From: Calvatia gigantea
Taxonomy: Eukaryota > Basidiomycota > Agaricomycetes > Agaricales > Lycoperdaceae
DNA length: 64,000 nucleotides
Direction: 5' to 3'
Assembly: GCA_025093985.1 (NCBI GenBank)
Contig: JACAAK010000002.1
Location: 124,001-188,000 of the forward strand
A program made the position numbers and the translations under genes. The notes below the pieces were generated by a model. The model was not told the origin of the DNA. It made no database searches and saw only the letters and a program-made list of their open reading frames with translations. How positions within the stretch are numbered: position 1 is the stretch's first letter; every line of letters starts with the position of its first letter. Shown piece after piece: positions 1 to 13,095 of this stretch.

Positions 1-540
1 TCAGACCTATCTACTTCTAACTTTGGCCATGCCCTCGAAGAGGGCGCCATAGGCCAGACTTAAATTCTCTTTCTTTCTATCTTTTCCACCTCGAACAAAA
101 CCTCTCGAAACGACCGAACCCTCGCACTAAGCTGCAACCGCACGACGAATCGACGAGAGCCACCCAAGTAACAACGGCAGGTTCCGGCTCCAAAAAAGCA
201 AAAGACGACGACCGAGGACGCGAACGACACAAACCGGATGAACAACAAACCGACCACTCACAAGGACCGAAAAAAGACCACAGAGTCTGCCCGTCCGCTC
301 GCTCGCTCATTCGCAACAGACCCAGCGACACTCAACACGACGCTACGAACGAACCTCAGGTGAAATACATTCGGAACTCCGGAGGATACACGACGCGAAC
401 CATCTGGGTCCACCGGCCATACTCCTGAAGGTCCCGTACTCCAATATGAACCTCCTCCCAATCACGCGGGCGTATTGCCCAACACTTATTGTCATTGATA
501 ATACATTGACATGGGCATAATACCCGGATTAACACTCCAC
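1..540. other. no recognisable gene
   Basis: Short overlapping reading frames exist on the minus strand, but their translations are rich in Ser, Arg and Phe and match no family I know. No splice-consistent gene model is visible. The region leads into the tandem repeat that starts near 541. Confidence 0.4.
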
Positions 541-845
541 GATTAAATGATTATAGGGTGTAAACCCAGATTAAACCTCTCCATTATGATTATAGGGCGA
601 AAACCCAGATTAAACGTTACGATTATAGGGTGTAAACCCAGATTAAAACCCCTTGATTACGTGATTACAAGGGCGTCAAGAATTAAGATTAAAACCTCCC
701 GATTACATGACTGCAAGGGTGTACAACCCAGATTGAGACCCATCCCGACTACACAATTATGAGGGTGTAAAAAGCCCAGAAGTAAACCCCTAATTAAGTT
801 AATTATAAAGGTGTAAACCCAGCCCTCCCGTTCGCCAAGATTCTC
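541..845. repeat. degenerate tandem repeat built on ATTATAGGGTGTAAACCCAG
   Basis: About seven imperfect units, spaced roughly 28-55 bp. Each has a core near AGGGTGTAAACCCAGATTAAA, preceded in most units by GATTA(T/C). The first three units (about 545-645) are the best preserved and later ones drift. The core contains GGGTGTAAACCC, which is nearly self-complementary. It resembles a decayed minisatellite, not a canonical TTAGGG telomere array. Confidence 0.7.
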
Positions 846-3329
846 GAGCATTGCTGAAATGCTGATGGCTCCAAAGGACCAAAGGACGCCACACTGATGT
901 CCCCCGACACCCGTTGAAATGTTCACAATGACATCCCCAACTGGCAGGGCAGGAACATCTCACCACTGGATCTGACAAGAGCAGTTACTATCGCCTGCAG
1001 GCGCACCAATCCCCTTCACGACTTCTTGATGAGACAGTCACGCAGGGGCCGTGCAACTCAAACTCCCAGATTGAAATGACTACACAAGGGAAAGACCCGT
1101 TCAAATCTAATTAATGTTGCTGTGAATTGAACAAGAAACAACACCTCATTGTGACTTCATAGTGTCAAACTGTAACGGAGAGACACTTTGTTGTGAATCC
1201 GCGATGTCGAAGCGTAATGAAGTGGGGTGTCGAAATCTTATCCAAGTGCATTATGAGTACGGCTTGACTAGGTGAAATATTGTCAACTACCCAACAAGAC
1301 AACAAGGGGATACATTAAAAACCCATGAAAAACCGGGTACCCCAACACAGGTCTTCGGATCATCGAAGTTCTCGTTCGGGACTATATATACCGGGATAGT
1401 GATATTCTCAACGAAACAGAAGATCACGTGTATCAGACCAAGTCTATTATAGAACATATAAGGAGTATACAACAAATGGATCATCAACATGTTCATCCAA
1501 TTTCATAGCGTCAAGATTCAAGTTTAACAGCATCCTTGTCATCATGACTTGTTGGGAGACACCCCGGCATCTGAACCTCAGCATTTATCACAGCCGAGGC
1601 CTGATTGTGTAATACTAGATTATCCATTATACACTCCCTCTTTTGATATGGATACCTAACACTATAAAACACGAAGATAACAGATATAGCAACCCGGCAT
1701 TAATAACAGAACGGACAGAGCCAACCGCTTTTTGGAGGCTAGCCATCTCGCCACCAGGGGCAACGCGACGGCTGTGCGGTTGGTGGGCGACCCGTCTGCG
1801 TTCCCCCTTCGGCTCACAACCATGGCCATCGGGGGACCTTTTCCGGCTCCCGATCGGCCATCCCCCAAAACCATGTGCAACGTCCACTACTAATTACCTT
1901 AGCCTCCTCCGTCATAAGGCAGCACAAGAATGACATTTCTTCTCATTCACGTCATCCCTGGGGAAGGAATCACACTTCTTGTTTCTTGCTCACCCCGGTT
2001 TCCCGAAATATGTTTAGTCCCCACCTCGCCATCTCCCGAACCGGATCATTGAGTGGGAAGGAAACCAATCCAATGAGCTTCGTGGTTTACACTTTTGGCC
2101 CACCTTGCACAAAGATCTTCGTTATATACGGAAGTCCTCCTCACGATATGCTCGCAAATACTGCCTGGTACTTTTTTGGGTGTTGTAACGGACTGGAAGG
2201 GTTCACCAAGCTTCGTAAATGTCACCCTCACCACTGGTGTCCCTCATTGGTAGTCCCTGGCGACGACTAGTTGAAGCCCTTCCCTCGCTGTCCTTTAGCT
2301 TATGAATATGTAGGTACATTCGCTACGATCCCCGGCACAAACGTGTGTGGAATAGATAGGAAGCAATCTGCTGCTAAGTTCGTTGGCAAGGAACCCACTG
2401 TGCAGACGGAGGCGATGATATCTGGGAAGATTGCCAGTTTCCGATTGCGCACAACGTCGGTGGTGTGGAGGAGGAATTTTAAAGAGGCACCTTTCATTCC
2501 TTTTTCCTAGCCCCCCGACTTGGTTTCGACACGGCTAAAACTTGAGAAACTCCCTTTGCTCAACGTTATTTTAGCTTCAAGATAGTTGATGCTTCATGCC
2601 GCATTCATCTTCAGCGGTTGCACGCTGCCGGCCTAACCTCCCTGTTGACTCCCAATGTCTCCCATGCACCTAACAAACGCATCCCACCATTGAAATTGGT
2701 GGACGTTCTCTTTTAGCCTTGTGACTCCTGCACGCTGGAACACTGCGACCGCGTAGATGTGAGATGAAGCACAAAAATGGACAATCTGGCCGTATTTTTA
2801 TTTCCGACCCATTCGACAGGTGTGGTTCGACTGGCAACGTACAGCCATTGAACCATAAAAGCATCCCATCAAGCTCATGGGAGGGAGAGAAGCCTGGCTA
2901 CACAGCCCAGTTGAAGTGAGAAGATATCACAATGAACGTTTTTTCTCTAATGAAGGCTGCATTCTGCAGGCCAATACATATGGCTATGCAACGAACACTG
3001 GTGTTGTTTTTCTCTAAACACAGAAGCTTCCTTGGCCAACTGGTATATTCGTTCGTCGTCTCGTCTCTTCGTTCGCAGCCTCGACTTATTCTTGCGCAGA
3101 TGACTCAACTCGAAGCGCTGGAAACACCCTTCTTCTGCAAGTCTAAATATACCCAAAGCCTTTAAGTGATCGACGGCTAAGCGCGGATTACGTGTCTTGA
3201 AGCTTGAAGGCCTGACATTCATTGCGCATTTAGAGGGTGATTCGGCGTGTGAAGGCAATTGCTGCGCATATGATAAGCATCATATAATATACATGTCGGA
3301 GCCTTATCTCCCCTCGCCGTTTCACACCC
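846..3329. other. long stretch without a confident gene
   Basis: The longest frames (1875-2270 plus, 131 codons; 2947-3258 minus, 103 codons; 1643-1933 plus) show no recognisable domain and no consistent chain of exons. The last about 150 bp before 3330 are likely the promoter and 5' leader of the HSF gene. Nothing else is supported. Confidence 0.4.
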
Positions 3330-5626
3330 ATGACACGAGTTGCCTCGACAAAATCCCCCAGAAATACGGTCCCCGCCTTTGTACAGAAGGCATATAAGTA
3401 TGTCGCCACATCCAAGTTGTACTTGTTTCGCCATTTACTCACGTCCTCGTAGGATTGTGAGTGACACCAATAACCACGATATCATCCGTTGGTCAGAATC
3501 AGGCGAATCGTTCCTGAGTACGCCTTCTCGTATCTCGTATCTTTCACAACCTCACTGTCCCCTAGTCCTCGACCACCAACGCCTAGCCCGTCAGGTTCTT
3601 GGCCGGTGGTTCAAGCACGAAAACTTTAACTCGTTTATACGGCAACTCAACAACTATGGGTTCCACAAGATACCTGGACCTGAAACAAGGAGCTTTGCGC
3701 AACGAATCGGAAATCGAACATTACTGCTTTGCCCATGTCGATGGTCATTTCCGGCGCGGGAAGCCTGGTTTGCTTCACCTCATTCGATCTGGGACACAGG
3801 GCCAGCAGAACTCGGAATCGGAATCCGGTCCATACGCGAACCCAGGGATGGCGACGACTAATGATACTACTATGGATCCTATCAACGCTGGCGATCCTCA
3901 CGCTTTTTCTTCGCCCTCGGGCGCCACTGGTCTTCCTGTTGCGCGGAGACAAAACTCCGATGTACCCACTATTTCCCAAGACATAGCCGCTATTCAAACG
4001 CGAGCAAACCAAACAGGACAGCTGAGCTCGACAGGCTCAAACACGCCTACCAATTATTATTACAAGAACATATGGACTGCCGCACCAAGTTACGAGAGCA
4101 TCAGGAAACCATTGGCCATATTCTTGATTTTTTGGCCCGTGTATTTGAGACTCATCACGCTAAGAACAACAAAGACGATACTGGGAACTCCGACGGTGCT
4201 ACAGATGCAGTTATTCTTCGTAGGACGGTTGGCCCCACAGTCCAAGGTGCGCCAGGCGCACGGGGCGACGGATCCTTTGGAAGCTTCGAGGTCATCGAAG
4301 TCGAAGCGGGTGTATCCGAAGGTAATAATAACATTTCCACATATAGTGAGCCGATTTTTCTATGATTTCTATCTCAATGCTAAATATAACTTTTATCTTA
4401 GGTATAGAGACGCCTGTTGAGGATGCTGGGTCACCGGCGACTTCTGTCTCAACTTTGGATGATGGCCATCTTGGGATTGTGACAGCAAATTATCATGATC
4501 CCAGGACTCTTACTGGAGCAGTTTACAATATTCATTCATGTCCCGGCTCACAATTTAATCCCCCTGTTACTCCTAACCGGTCTACGTACTACGCGACGTT
4601 ACTTTCGCAAAACCTGAATGACCCTGGATTTGGAGAGAGACAGACCGGGGTGTTGACGTCCGTGTTGGATTTCCCAACACCGCAGACGCCATCACCCTTG
4701 CGTATGTCTCAATCTACTCCGCCGAATATCACCGAAGGTGGTACTGGTAATCCTGGCGCACCACAAGGCCCGGTTTTACTTGACATTGACACCGCCCCCG
4801 ACTCCTCCCCTATCCAGATTCCTGTCCATAATCCTCCGAGGCTGGAAAAGCATCTCCCAGCCACAGAGGGCATTGGACATGAAGCGAACACGACGGGCTA
4901 CCAGATCAATGATCTGGCCGACCTGTTTTGCCCGTATAGTCCCGAGACGACAGAGAAAGCGAATGTAGAGGATGGGCTAGGTGAGGGAGATGTACCGCTG
5001 TTAACCACGGCTTTCCCGCCTACTGGGCTCCCCGTAATGACGCCCACTACGCCGCAGGCCACCACAACACCACACCCCGCTTCTGCTACATCCTCACCAA
5101 CATTCGGGGACACCCCCAGTTTATCGGTGAATGCCATATCATCCCCGCCCGACACACCCTTCCATGATACCCCATCGTTTGTAGGCTCCGATTTCGTTCT
5201 GGACCCGTTATTGTACCACACGGAATTGGTATGGGCGATTATGGTTGTGAGAATTGGATGGACGAAGTCGACATAGATACCATGAATGGTGTGGATGAGA
5301 TCGGTACGGGCCGGGGCACGAAAAATGGAGATCGCTTAGTTGGAGCTACACCGTCACCTGCAAACAACGGCGGCCCCTTGCAGAATGTCACACCATCGCT
5401 TGGGGGAGGATCCCTTTCCCCCGCCCGGGCCATGACTACCATTAAAGTCACGAATGTTCCTATCGCAACTGTGAACATCAGCACAGCCGTAGACTCGAAT
5501 GTGACTGTGGCGGCGACAACTACAGTAGGGAGGAAGAGAAAGTCTGACGCAATGATGAATTTCAGAGGGTCAGAGGCACCGATTGCGGTTGCAGTACCTG
5601 TGGGGTCGAAGAAGAGAAGGGTTTGA
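3330..5626 (+). CDS. HSF-type (heat shock factor) transcription factor, four exons, with frame breaks
   Basis: This is a nuclear DNA-binding regulator of the heat-shock-factor family. Exon 1 (3330-3397) starts MTRVASTKSPRN and leads into PAFVQKAYK. Intron 3398-3452 begins GTATGT. Exon 2 (3453-3517) encodes IVSDTNNHDIIRWSESGESF, intron 3518-3565 follows, and exon 3 continues RLARQVLGRWFKHENFNS and FIRQLNNYGFHKI, the classic HSF winged helix. A coiled-coil oligomerisation region (AELDRLKHAYQLLL to ILDFLARVF) lies at 4021-4150. Intron 4322-4401 joins a long Pro/Thr/Ser-rich activation-like tail with basic motifs GRKRKSD and KKRRV at the C-terminus. Oddities: the frame shifts by one base near 3674 (FHKI to LDLKQGALRNESE), shifts back near 4010-4020, and shifts again near 5213-5222, although the sequence on both sides matches the family. 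These are either assembly indels or real lesions. The family call is firm; whether the gene is intact is open. Confidence 0.88.
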
Positions 5627-6608
5627 TTAATGTGTGCGGTCATTGCGGAGATACCCGTAAATGGAAATAGGACAAGGTGAAGGAGAACGGAGGGGGGAGC
5701 GCCAGTCAATAAGATATACAGTTCTATTTTGCTTCCTTGATCAGTTTGTGTATAGTACTGCATTCCTTTTTTTCTCGTGGCCATCTTATCGCGGTAATTT
5801 GTGTTGGTAAGCAATTGGATCGGTGTAGCCAAGAATTGCTTCAGAATACCCTCCAATCTTGTGTTTGGGCTTGGCAGCCGAGAAAGACTCCCAGTGAACT
5901 GTGACTAATCCCTTCGCATGTGCACGGGGCTCCTTTCTTATACCGAGTTGTGGCGAGAGTGGTTAAGATGAAGAAGAACGGAATGTTAGGCACCAGTGCA
6001 TGGAAGTGGGGAGTGGGCAATCCCGAGCCAAAAAAAGGTTCCCGGTGGCCAGGCCGTGAGCCGAGGGGTAGTCTATGCGGGGACAACTGCACTTCGTCTA
6101 TGTATAGCGTCCATTGAGAGTAAATTGGTTGGGGGAACCGGGGGGGAGGGGGGGCGCGGAAGAAATCCGAACATGGTGTGCGATGTAGCCTTCCAAGTAG
6201 GAGTGGTAGCTGGCCGGTAGTTATACCGTAGCAGAAGGGGTTGTACCTTACTCATATCATGATATCGCCGCCATGGGTGGCACCGGCTCGTGTCACCCTT
6301 ATATTCTCTCGACGGTCCTGTGCCACCGAAGCCAATTCTTCCGGGGACAGATCTGGGGGCATTTCGGTTTTGTTGGGTGTGGACATTTTGATAGTTCCAA
6401 CCATAACGGATGTGTAGGTCAACCCATTTTTTAGGCCTCGAAGTGATTCTTTTAGGCCCATGACCACCTGAAAACCGGGAAGGTCACTTTGCAAATTGCA
6501 GGAACCATTGTCGATTTATGGTCGTGAAGCCAGTCCCTCGGACTTGCTTAAGGTTGCGACCTCACCCTGACTCGTGTGCCTAATACACCGCAGTACAAAC
6601 TTTATATG
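5627..6608. other. intergenic region between HSF gene and first NLR
   Basis: It holds the 3' flank of the HSF gene and the 3' flank of the minus-strand NLR that ends at 6609. One minus-strand frame (6252-6494, about 80 codons) contains a Pro/Glu-rich stretch, TEMPPDLSPEELASVAQDR, that looks protein-like but that I cannot assign. A G-rich run lies at 6140-6160. Confidence 0.4.
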
Positions 6609-9600
6609 CTATTCCCACATCAGAGGAATATGGTCCTCATCCATGCTCTTGCTCGCTTCTCCTGCGACCATTTCTGAGTCCCCCCACTCCCCGGAAAACG
6701 TTACGGACTTGCCCTCGTTTTCAACTTGGAAAGTGACGAGGCAGGTATTCCTGCCATGACCCAACCAGAAATAATACCACGTCCCCTCCGGCAACATTTC
6801 CTGTGACCAATTTTTCGCAAGGGTGGTGAAATAGCATGTTGTCTGAGTGAAATCCTAACGAGCCTGTTAGCCGTAAAAATACAAAGTGCAAATATGCTTC
6901 ACTGACAATGGGAAGAGTCGCTTTATGACATGAATTCCTGAGTCGTTTCCATTTTGCAAGCAACTCGTCGTCAACGTTGCAATTTCTATCCAATCGAACA
7001 ACGGGTTCGAGACTAAGCTCCACTTGAAACTGTAAGACACGTATGAGAGATCTTTAAAAGTCAACAAGTTGGCCGTAACATACTGAGTAGAGCTTGTTGA
7101 TAAATGAACTGAAATGTGTGGTCATCTCGTCATAGTGCGTAATGCTGAAATTGTAGGCCGACGCTATCGTAAGGAAGAAGTTCTGCGATTCCTGGAGCTC
7201 AGCAACAATGTCAGCCGCCCTCTCTTTAACTATCTGACTGAAAGCTATCCAATGTCCACCGGCCATTAGGTTTCGCTGGAACAACATATCAGCCTCCTCT
7301 CCGGGATGGTCATCTTGGGGGTCATAATCTGAGGGTAAGTCCTCCAGGGCGCGACTCGGGGCTTCACCTATCAAGATGTTGGCCCCCTGATATTGAGATT
7401 CGGGAGGATCACTTCTCGCCCAAGTGTTAAGTCCTGTTGCGAAGAGGCGATCCCACCAACGGATGTAGCGTAAAGAAATTTCCGACCACGTTTGTGGTGA
7501 TATTGTCGGGCCATAATAAAGCGAGGGATGTGCACTACGACTGCCTTTGGGTACGTACGTATCTCCCCCGGTGCAATAATCCAGTAAATCGGAAAGATCA
7601 AAATCCGACACTGCGCTCATTGGGAATGGCAAAGGGCGACTAGATAAGACGAGATTGGTCATCCGAAGTATCTTCTTGACGATTTCTTCAGTCACATTGA
7701 GAAAGAGGGATATTTGCGTTGCAAGAGGGTTATGATGGTGGGGCCGTGCTCCATAGCATATAAGGAATGCGAAAACCTGATCCGCTATCGGTCGTAAATG
7801 CGGAGGAATATCGTTAAGGCTTTGTGAACGGAGAAGGTCCAAGATTGTCGTCTGGTCGGAATGGTGGACAAGAATGTCAAGGACTTGCCTCAATCGACCG
7901 ACTGGGTCAGCATATTCCGGATTGCCCACGAAAGCTACAATCGAGCGGGCTAGGGAAGGTAATTGCGCCTGGATGAAGAGCTCCTGAGATGTCGTAGAGG
8001 TTGAAAGAATCACCTCCAGATCATCTGGCGTCGGCCATACGTCGGCTTTGTTCGTAGCTTCGGGAAACACGCTGCGCATTTGTTCAAAGGCTTCGCAGAG
8101 GAACTGTCGTACCCCTAGGGTTGGTCTGTGTGCGATTACAAGGCAGGTATACGGATCATGACCCAACAAGAAGTACATTGGGAGTGGGTTTAAGAGCGTC
8201 TCCCGGATCTTCCCAAATTGAAGATCCGTCGATTGAGCCTCCAGCGAGAGGCATGTGTAGCTCCATTCAGGTTCGGCTTCGAGCTGTTCAAATTAAAATA
8301 TAACCAAACCTTAATTAAAGGGATACATACACAGCGGAAATCTAGTTCTTTCATTCCACTGTAGTGGATAAGGTAACCGTATTCCTTGAATAAGCGTTGA
8401 TCCGTTAAGAATTGCGGCTGCAAGCGCAAAATGTTGAATTCTCGTCGTCCAGATTGCTATGCTGCATTAGACTCCGATTGCCTTTAACATGAGAAGCCAT
8501 ACCCAAATGTTCAATTGACGAAGCCAAGCGGTGACCTCTGTTGCTGGTTGGTGCGGATCGGGCCAGATTCGTCCTGACAACAGTCCGGTTCTATGGTGTG
8601 CAGCAAAATCAAAACGGTGGAATTCCTTGTAGAAGCGTGGTGTATTTTCATGAATTTCACTACACCATATCTTCCACAATTCTTTTGATACAAATTCAAG
8701 GACGTCTCCATAGCATGACTCCGCGGGCCAAAGCATGTGTTCTTGATGGGGAGCATCAGTCTGTGCATGGCTTTAGATGAGGATAACTCACGCCTCAATT
8801 TGTCCACAGGGGGGTTACTACCAAGCTCTCCCCATATACTACACCACTTGTTGTAACATCCTTCTATGTATGCAAGCACGTCATCTTCGCTGACGCCAAG
8901 ATCACCAGCCCTAATAACGCGATCCAGATACGACTCAAAAGTCACATGGCTCGAACGCAATCTGATAGGCAGCCTCTCGGCATCCTCAGGGTCCGGAACG
9001 TCCAACACCAGATGTAATTTCCAGATATTTTCGTAGAAAGCAGTTTGATCAAGAAACAGGAGGTTTGCAGATGATTGAGCGGGAAGAGGTCTTGATAAAA
9101 AAAGAACCCGGACTATCGGTAGGGATGCCTGTGAGATGGTCCGGAGGATCCCTGAGTAAAGAAGATGAAGGGAGTCGAATCTGCTGTCATTTTCCGACCA
9201 ATCTTCACCCGATGAAACAAAACTACGGTGCGCAACAAGCCGACGAAGACCTTCATACATCTTGGGCACAGTTTCACCAATCTTATTGGACCGTATCCAC
9301 CCTATTTGTTCTGATACAAGTCCAAGGACATCACTGAACTGGACTGGATCTGCAGGCCAACGCAGGTGTGCTAAAGAGAGTTAATTTGAGAGTGAATCAT
9401 GAAGGAATCAACTCACATAACAACGTGTCTTGCGAGGGTTTCTCGTTCAGCCCCCTCCATATCTCGCACCACCGGATACAAAAAGTCTCAACATCTGTGA
9501 TAACTTCTCCCATCCCAATCCCAAGGTATCCATGCCCAACCATATACCGGAGGTAGTGATAAAAGGAATAATGAAATACTTTGATGGGAAACCGCGCCGC

Positions 9601-11154
9601 AAATCCAGGCTTGGGGATATCCAGGACAGAATGCCAGGTCATGGAAAACCCCATAAAACTCGGCTTGGTCAAAGAAAAAGAAGTTTGCAACAGTCTGGGC
9701 TGGGATATCGGGTCGCATATAGAGGATTTGCAATACCCGTCGTAGAACTTGGGGATGGAGATTGCTCAAGATATCCCCAGTAGAGGTCATAGAGGGGTTG
9801 CAACGGATTTTCTTGTTGAGGGAAGCCTTTCAAATTTGCCAAGCAAACGTCCAAGCGAGTTTTCGGGTTGTGATATTGGTCATTTTCAACAAATAGGACG
9901 ATGGCCGAAGCAAATGAGAAGAATCCAGATGCAGCTCTTATAATAGCCGCTAGCTGGGCGGTCGTCGGCCATATTTCATCCTCCGAAAATGCATCGCTAT
10001 ATCTCTCCCGTATGCGCGCAAAGCGGTCGCGAAGATACTTGTGGATATCAGCGTCGGAGGCATCAAGTGTGATACTGATCGAGCGGCAATTGATCAAAAT
10101 ATTCGGATGGGAAAATGTTGAAACAAGGAGCCTGTCGGGACGACTTGTGATGACCCATATACAGGGAAGCCTGTGTTGAACTGCGCTTGTAATCAAGGTA
10201 ACGAACATTTGCTGAAAAGCATGTCCACGGCATTCGTCCAATCCATCCAGGAGGAACAATATTGGTCGGATCCCCACGTCCCTAAGGTGGGAAAGAGGTT
10301 CGAGTATTAACTTTTGGAACTGAACGGACAGCGTCTGCTCAAGCACGGTGGGATCTTCAATGAGCAAGCGGGAGATACGTTGCCTATATATTGGCTGTAG
10401 GACTGCAAGCTGGTGGGCAAAAGTGGGAAGGACACGGGTGGGGTCGTTGCGTTCATCCGTTCGAGAGAAGAAAAAAGCAGCACAGAGGCCACTTTGGCTC
10501 TCCCAGAGCTCTGCGACGGACTGGGCGACTGCTGACTTGCCAGCGCCCGCAGGGCCATGGAGCCAGAGTAAATTGCGATCAGCATGCTCAAGCCCTGAGG
10601 ATATTTCGTGCAGAAGTTCGTGTCGCGTTCCCTGATGGCAGCGGGGTGGAGGTTCTCGGGCGGCAGAGTGTAAACCAGCCTTCATGTTCGACTTCTGGGA
10701 CAAAAGGGATAGCGCATCACGAAGTGGAGTGTTTAGGGAGAAGGTACCGTCAGCCACAATTGTTGATGTAGTAGCGCGAGATAGTCCGGCGTAGGGATCA
10801 TTATACACCAAAATTTCGTCGTGATCTCCCACCTTGGGCATTGCTACATTGATAAATGAGGGTGGGTAAACCTGGCTGAATGAGAGGTGATGGCTCTTAC
10901 CGGCGTCGGTCGTTCCTATCTTTTTTCCCGAGGAGGGATCGGAAGCTATTTGCCGTTAGATGGGGATAAGAAATTTTGAATTCACCCTCACCTTTCTCGG
11001 CTGGTCGTTCTTGGCCTGTAGCCGGGAAGGCGGTAGATCGAGGGGAGACCACCACAGATTGGGAGGTCACCTTGTCCTTATGCTTGAGCGTGGAATCGTC
11101 CCTGGAGGAGACACTGAACCGCCCCGATTTGAATCTCGGTAGGAACTTTAACAT
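6609..11154 (-). CDS. NACHT NLR, canonical P-loop ('K' type, gene K1), with internal duplication
   Basis: NLR-like receptor with a STAND-type NTPase switch, likely cytosolic. Exon 1 (10992-11154) encodes MLKFLPRFKSGRFS and a Ser-rich linker; small exon 2 is 10901-10945; exon 3 starts at 10843. NACHT motifs: PPPRCHQGTR entry motif, Walker A GPAGAGKSAVAQ, Walker B LLDGLDEC, sensor WVITSRPD. Downstream come two copies of the winged-helix-like segment (DIPAQTVANFFFFDQ near 9.7 kb and LPAQSSANLLFLDQ near 9.05 kb). A helical segment (FDFAAHHRTGLLS) follows, then the internal signature YFLLGHDPYTCLV near 8.17 kb, a roughly 350-residue tail, and the terminal signature YFWLGHGRNTCLV near 6.77 kb. Two one-base insertions break the frame, in CCCC at 9775-9778 and near 9634. 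The partner T gene lies upstream at 16258-19183, now separated by a transposon. There are no WD40 or TPR repeats. Confidence 0.82.
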
Positions 11155-11325
11155 ATGATTGAGTGGAGGGAGTAGCAATTGAAAATTTGAAACCTGACGC
11201 TGGACACAGTAGTGTTGTTGGCAGATGTCTGCCAGATTAATGGTTCAGGGTTGCTTGTGATACGATCAAAGCTTGTAGATAAGATACACAAAAAAGCGCA
11301 GTTTTACTTATTTTCTTCCTCAACA
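11155..11325. promoter_or_regulatory. short gap: K1 upstream region and hAT left flank
   Basis: The 171 bp between the divergent starts of the K1 NLR (minus) and the hAT transposase (plus) would hold the K1 promoter. If the hAT element begins here, its left end has separated K1 from its original upstream sequence. TAGTGTTGTTGGCAG near 11210 resembles an hAT terminal repeat, but I did not find a matching right end. Confidence 0.35.
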
Positions 11326-12322
11326 ATGGCGAGCATAGGAAGACAGCACCCACACATCCTTACACAGAATTTTACATGTATTGAACGTGTCAATAACAAG
11401 TCCAACCAATATTTCTGGCAATGCAATCACTGTGATGAGAATTCCACCAGTGGAATGACTATCGAGAATCGTGATAACCACCCAATCAAACATCTCACAC
11501 ATGTCAATGAATGCCCTAATGCCCCAGCTCATGTATGGAAGGAGGCTCTGGTCTTCCTTGCTGGAAAGAAGGACCCTGCTGGTAGCATTATCTTCAAACC
11601 TGAGGGGAAGCTGAGCACCCCAAATTCCGGACTGTCCACAGTGGTTACTGGGCACCAAATGAAGAAAAGAAAGTCAGAAGGGAGTTTACTAGGCTATTTA
11701 GATCTGGCAATGATGCCAGCTCAACAAGAAAGAGCTAATAAAAAACTCTTCAGGTAGGTGAAAGTCATTAGTAACTTTTGTCACTATACACATTGATGAT
11801 TAATCTACAGATTCATCATTCACACAAATATTCCATTCTCTACCTCCGAAAACCTATATTTCCTTCTTTTTACTGATGAACTTTGGCCTTCCTATTCACC
11901 AGCCTCCCATTATGTCCTTTCACATTCCATTTTGGATCAAGAAGCTGCTCAGGTTGAGCTTGAGGAGCTTGATCACCTTCAAAGCCGAGATAAGCTCACA
12001 CTTTTATTTAACGGCTGGGAGGATCACCTTCAACATAGCTTATATGGTGCTGTTGTCTCAGAAGTCAATGAATACCCAGTAGTCCTTAGCCTAGAGGACA
12101 TGACGGGACAATGGGGGACAGCAATTAATCTCTACAATACGATCCTTTGTTCCCTAACTTCAATAGGACTTGAGGATGGCTTGAAAATTATTGCCCTTGT
12201 GACTGATAACCCAAGTGTTATGCAAGCATTTTGTACCATGTTCCAAGCAAAGTATTATTGGGTTCTTGTGAGCACCTTCTTTACGCCCTTCATGTTCATG
12301 ACTTAGACTTTGTTACTATTAT

Positions 12323-12493
12323 TGTTGGAATCCGTGATGTCACATGATCAAACTCCTCCCTACTGCCTCGCCTACTACACATGCTATCACACATATATAC
12401 CCTACTCTCCCCACCTAGTTTAGCTTGCTCATTTGTACCCCTCTATAGTACTGAATACCACTTGTCCTCATAGCTCCCGCTGTTATCTCTTCA
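12323..12493 (+). repeat. 5' LTR of Copia element
   Basis: Starts TGTTGGAATCCGTGATG and ends ..TTATCTCTTCA, the usual TG..CA ends. It matches 14342-14514 along its length, including the shared stretch CACATGATCAAACTCCTCCC. Confidence 0.88.
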
Positions 12494-13095
12494 CAAATGA
12501 GCATACCTTGTCCCTCATTATGCCAACTTGAGCCACTCCTTTGATCCGTCACTGTACCCCTGTTGCCGCTGCTACCGCCATCACTACCCTATCACCTCTG
12601 ATTGCCATCACTCCTGCCACTGCCGATTATGTCATCTGAACAAATCCCGAAGCTCAATGAATCTAATTACCATGAATGGAGAATGTACATGATGGCCATC
12701 CTGACTAGAAAAGGACTTTGAAGTATTGTTAGTGGTGCTAAGATCTACCCTAGAACATCTGAAGAGTTGAAGAAAACACGTGACTACTATAGCAAGCAGC
12801 AGCTTGCTTGTGCCGAGATTATCTTGCATGTCTCCCCATCTCAATTGGCACATTGCTCCCATGACGACCCCATACTGATGTAGGACTCATTGTCTAATGT
12901 CCACACTTCCTGTGGTCAATCTACCATCACTGCCCTTCGTTGACAACTCCACAGGCTCTGCCTCGAGCATAGTGAGGCCATCTCTACCTATGTTGCATGT
13001 GCCCGGCACCTCTCCTTCCTTCTCCAACAATCTGGCATCAAAACCAGTGATGATGATCTTTCCCTTATCATCACATCTAGACTCCCACATTCATA

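Noticed and set aside
541..845. Telomeric repeat
   Set aside because: The unit is about 30-50 bp and irregular; TAGGG occurs inside a longer unit and not as TTAGGG arrays, and genes continue on the right with no sign of a chromosome end.
1875..2270. 131-codon plus-strand frame in the left empty region
   Set aside because: No domain, no splice-linked neighbours, and overlapping frames of similar size on the other strand; not enough to call a gene.
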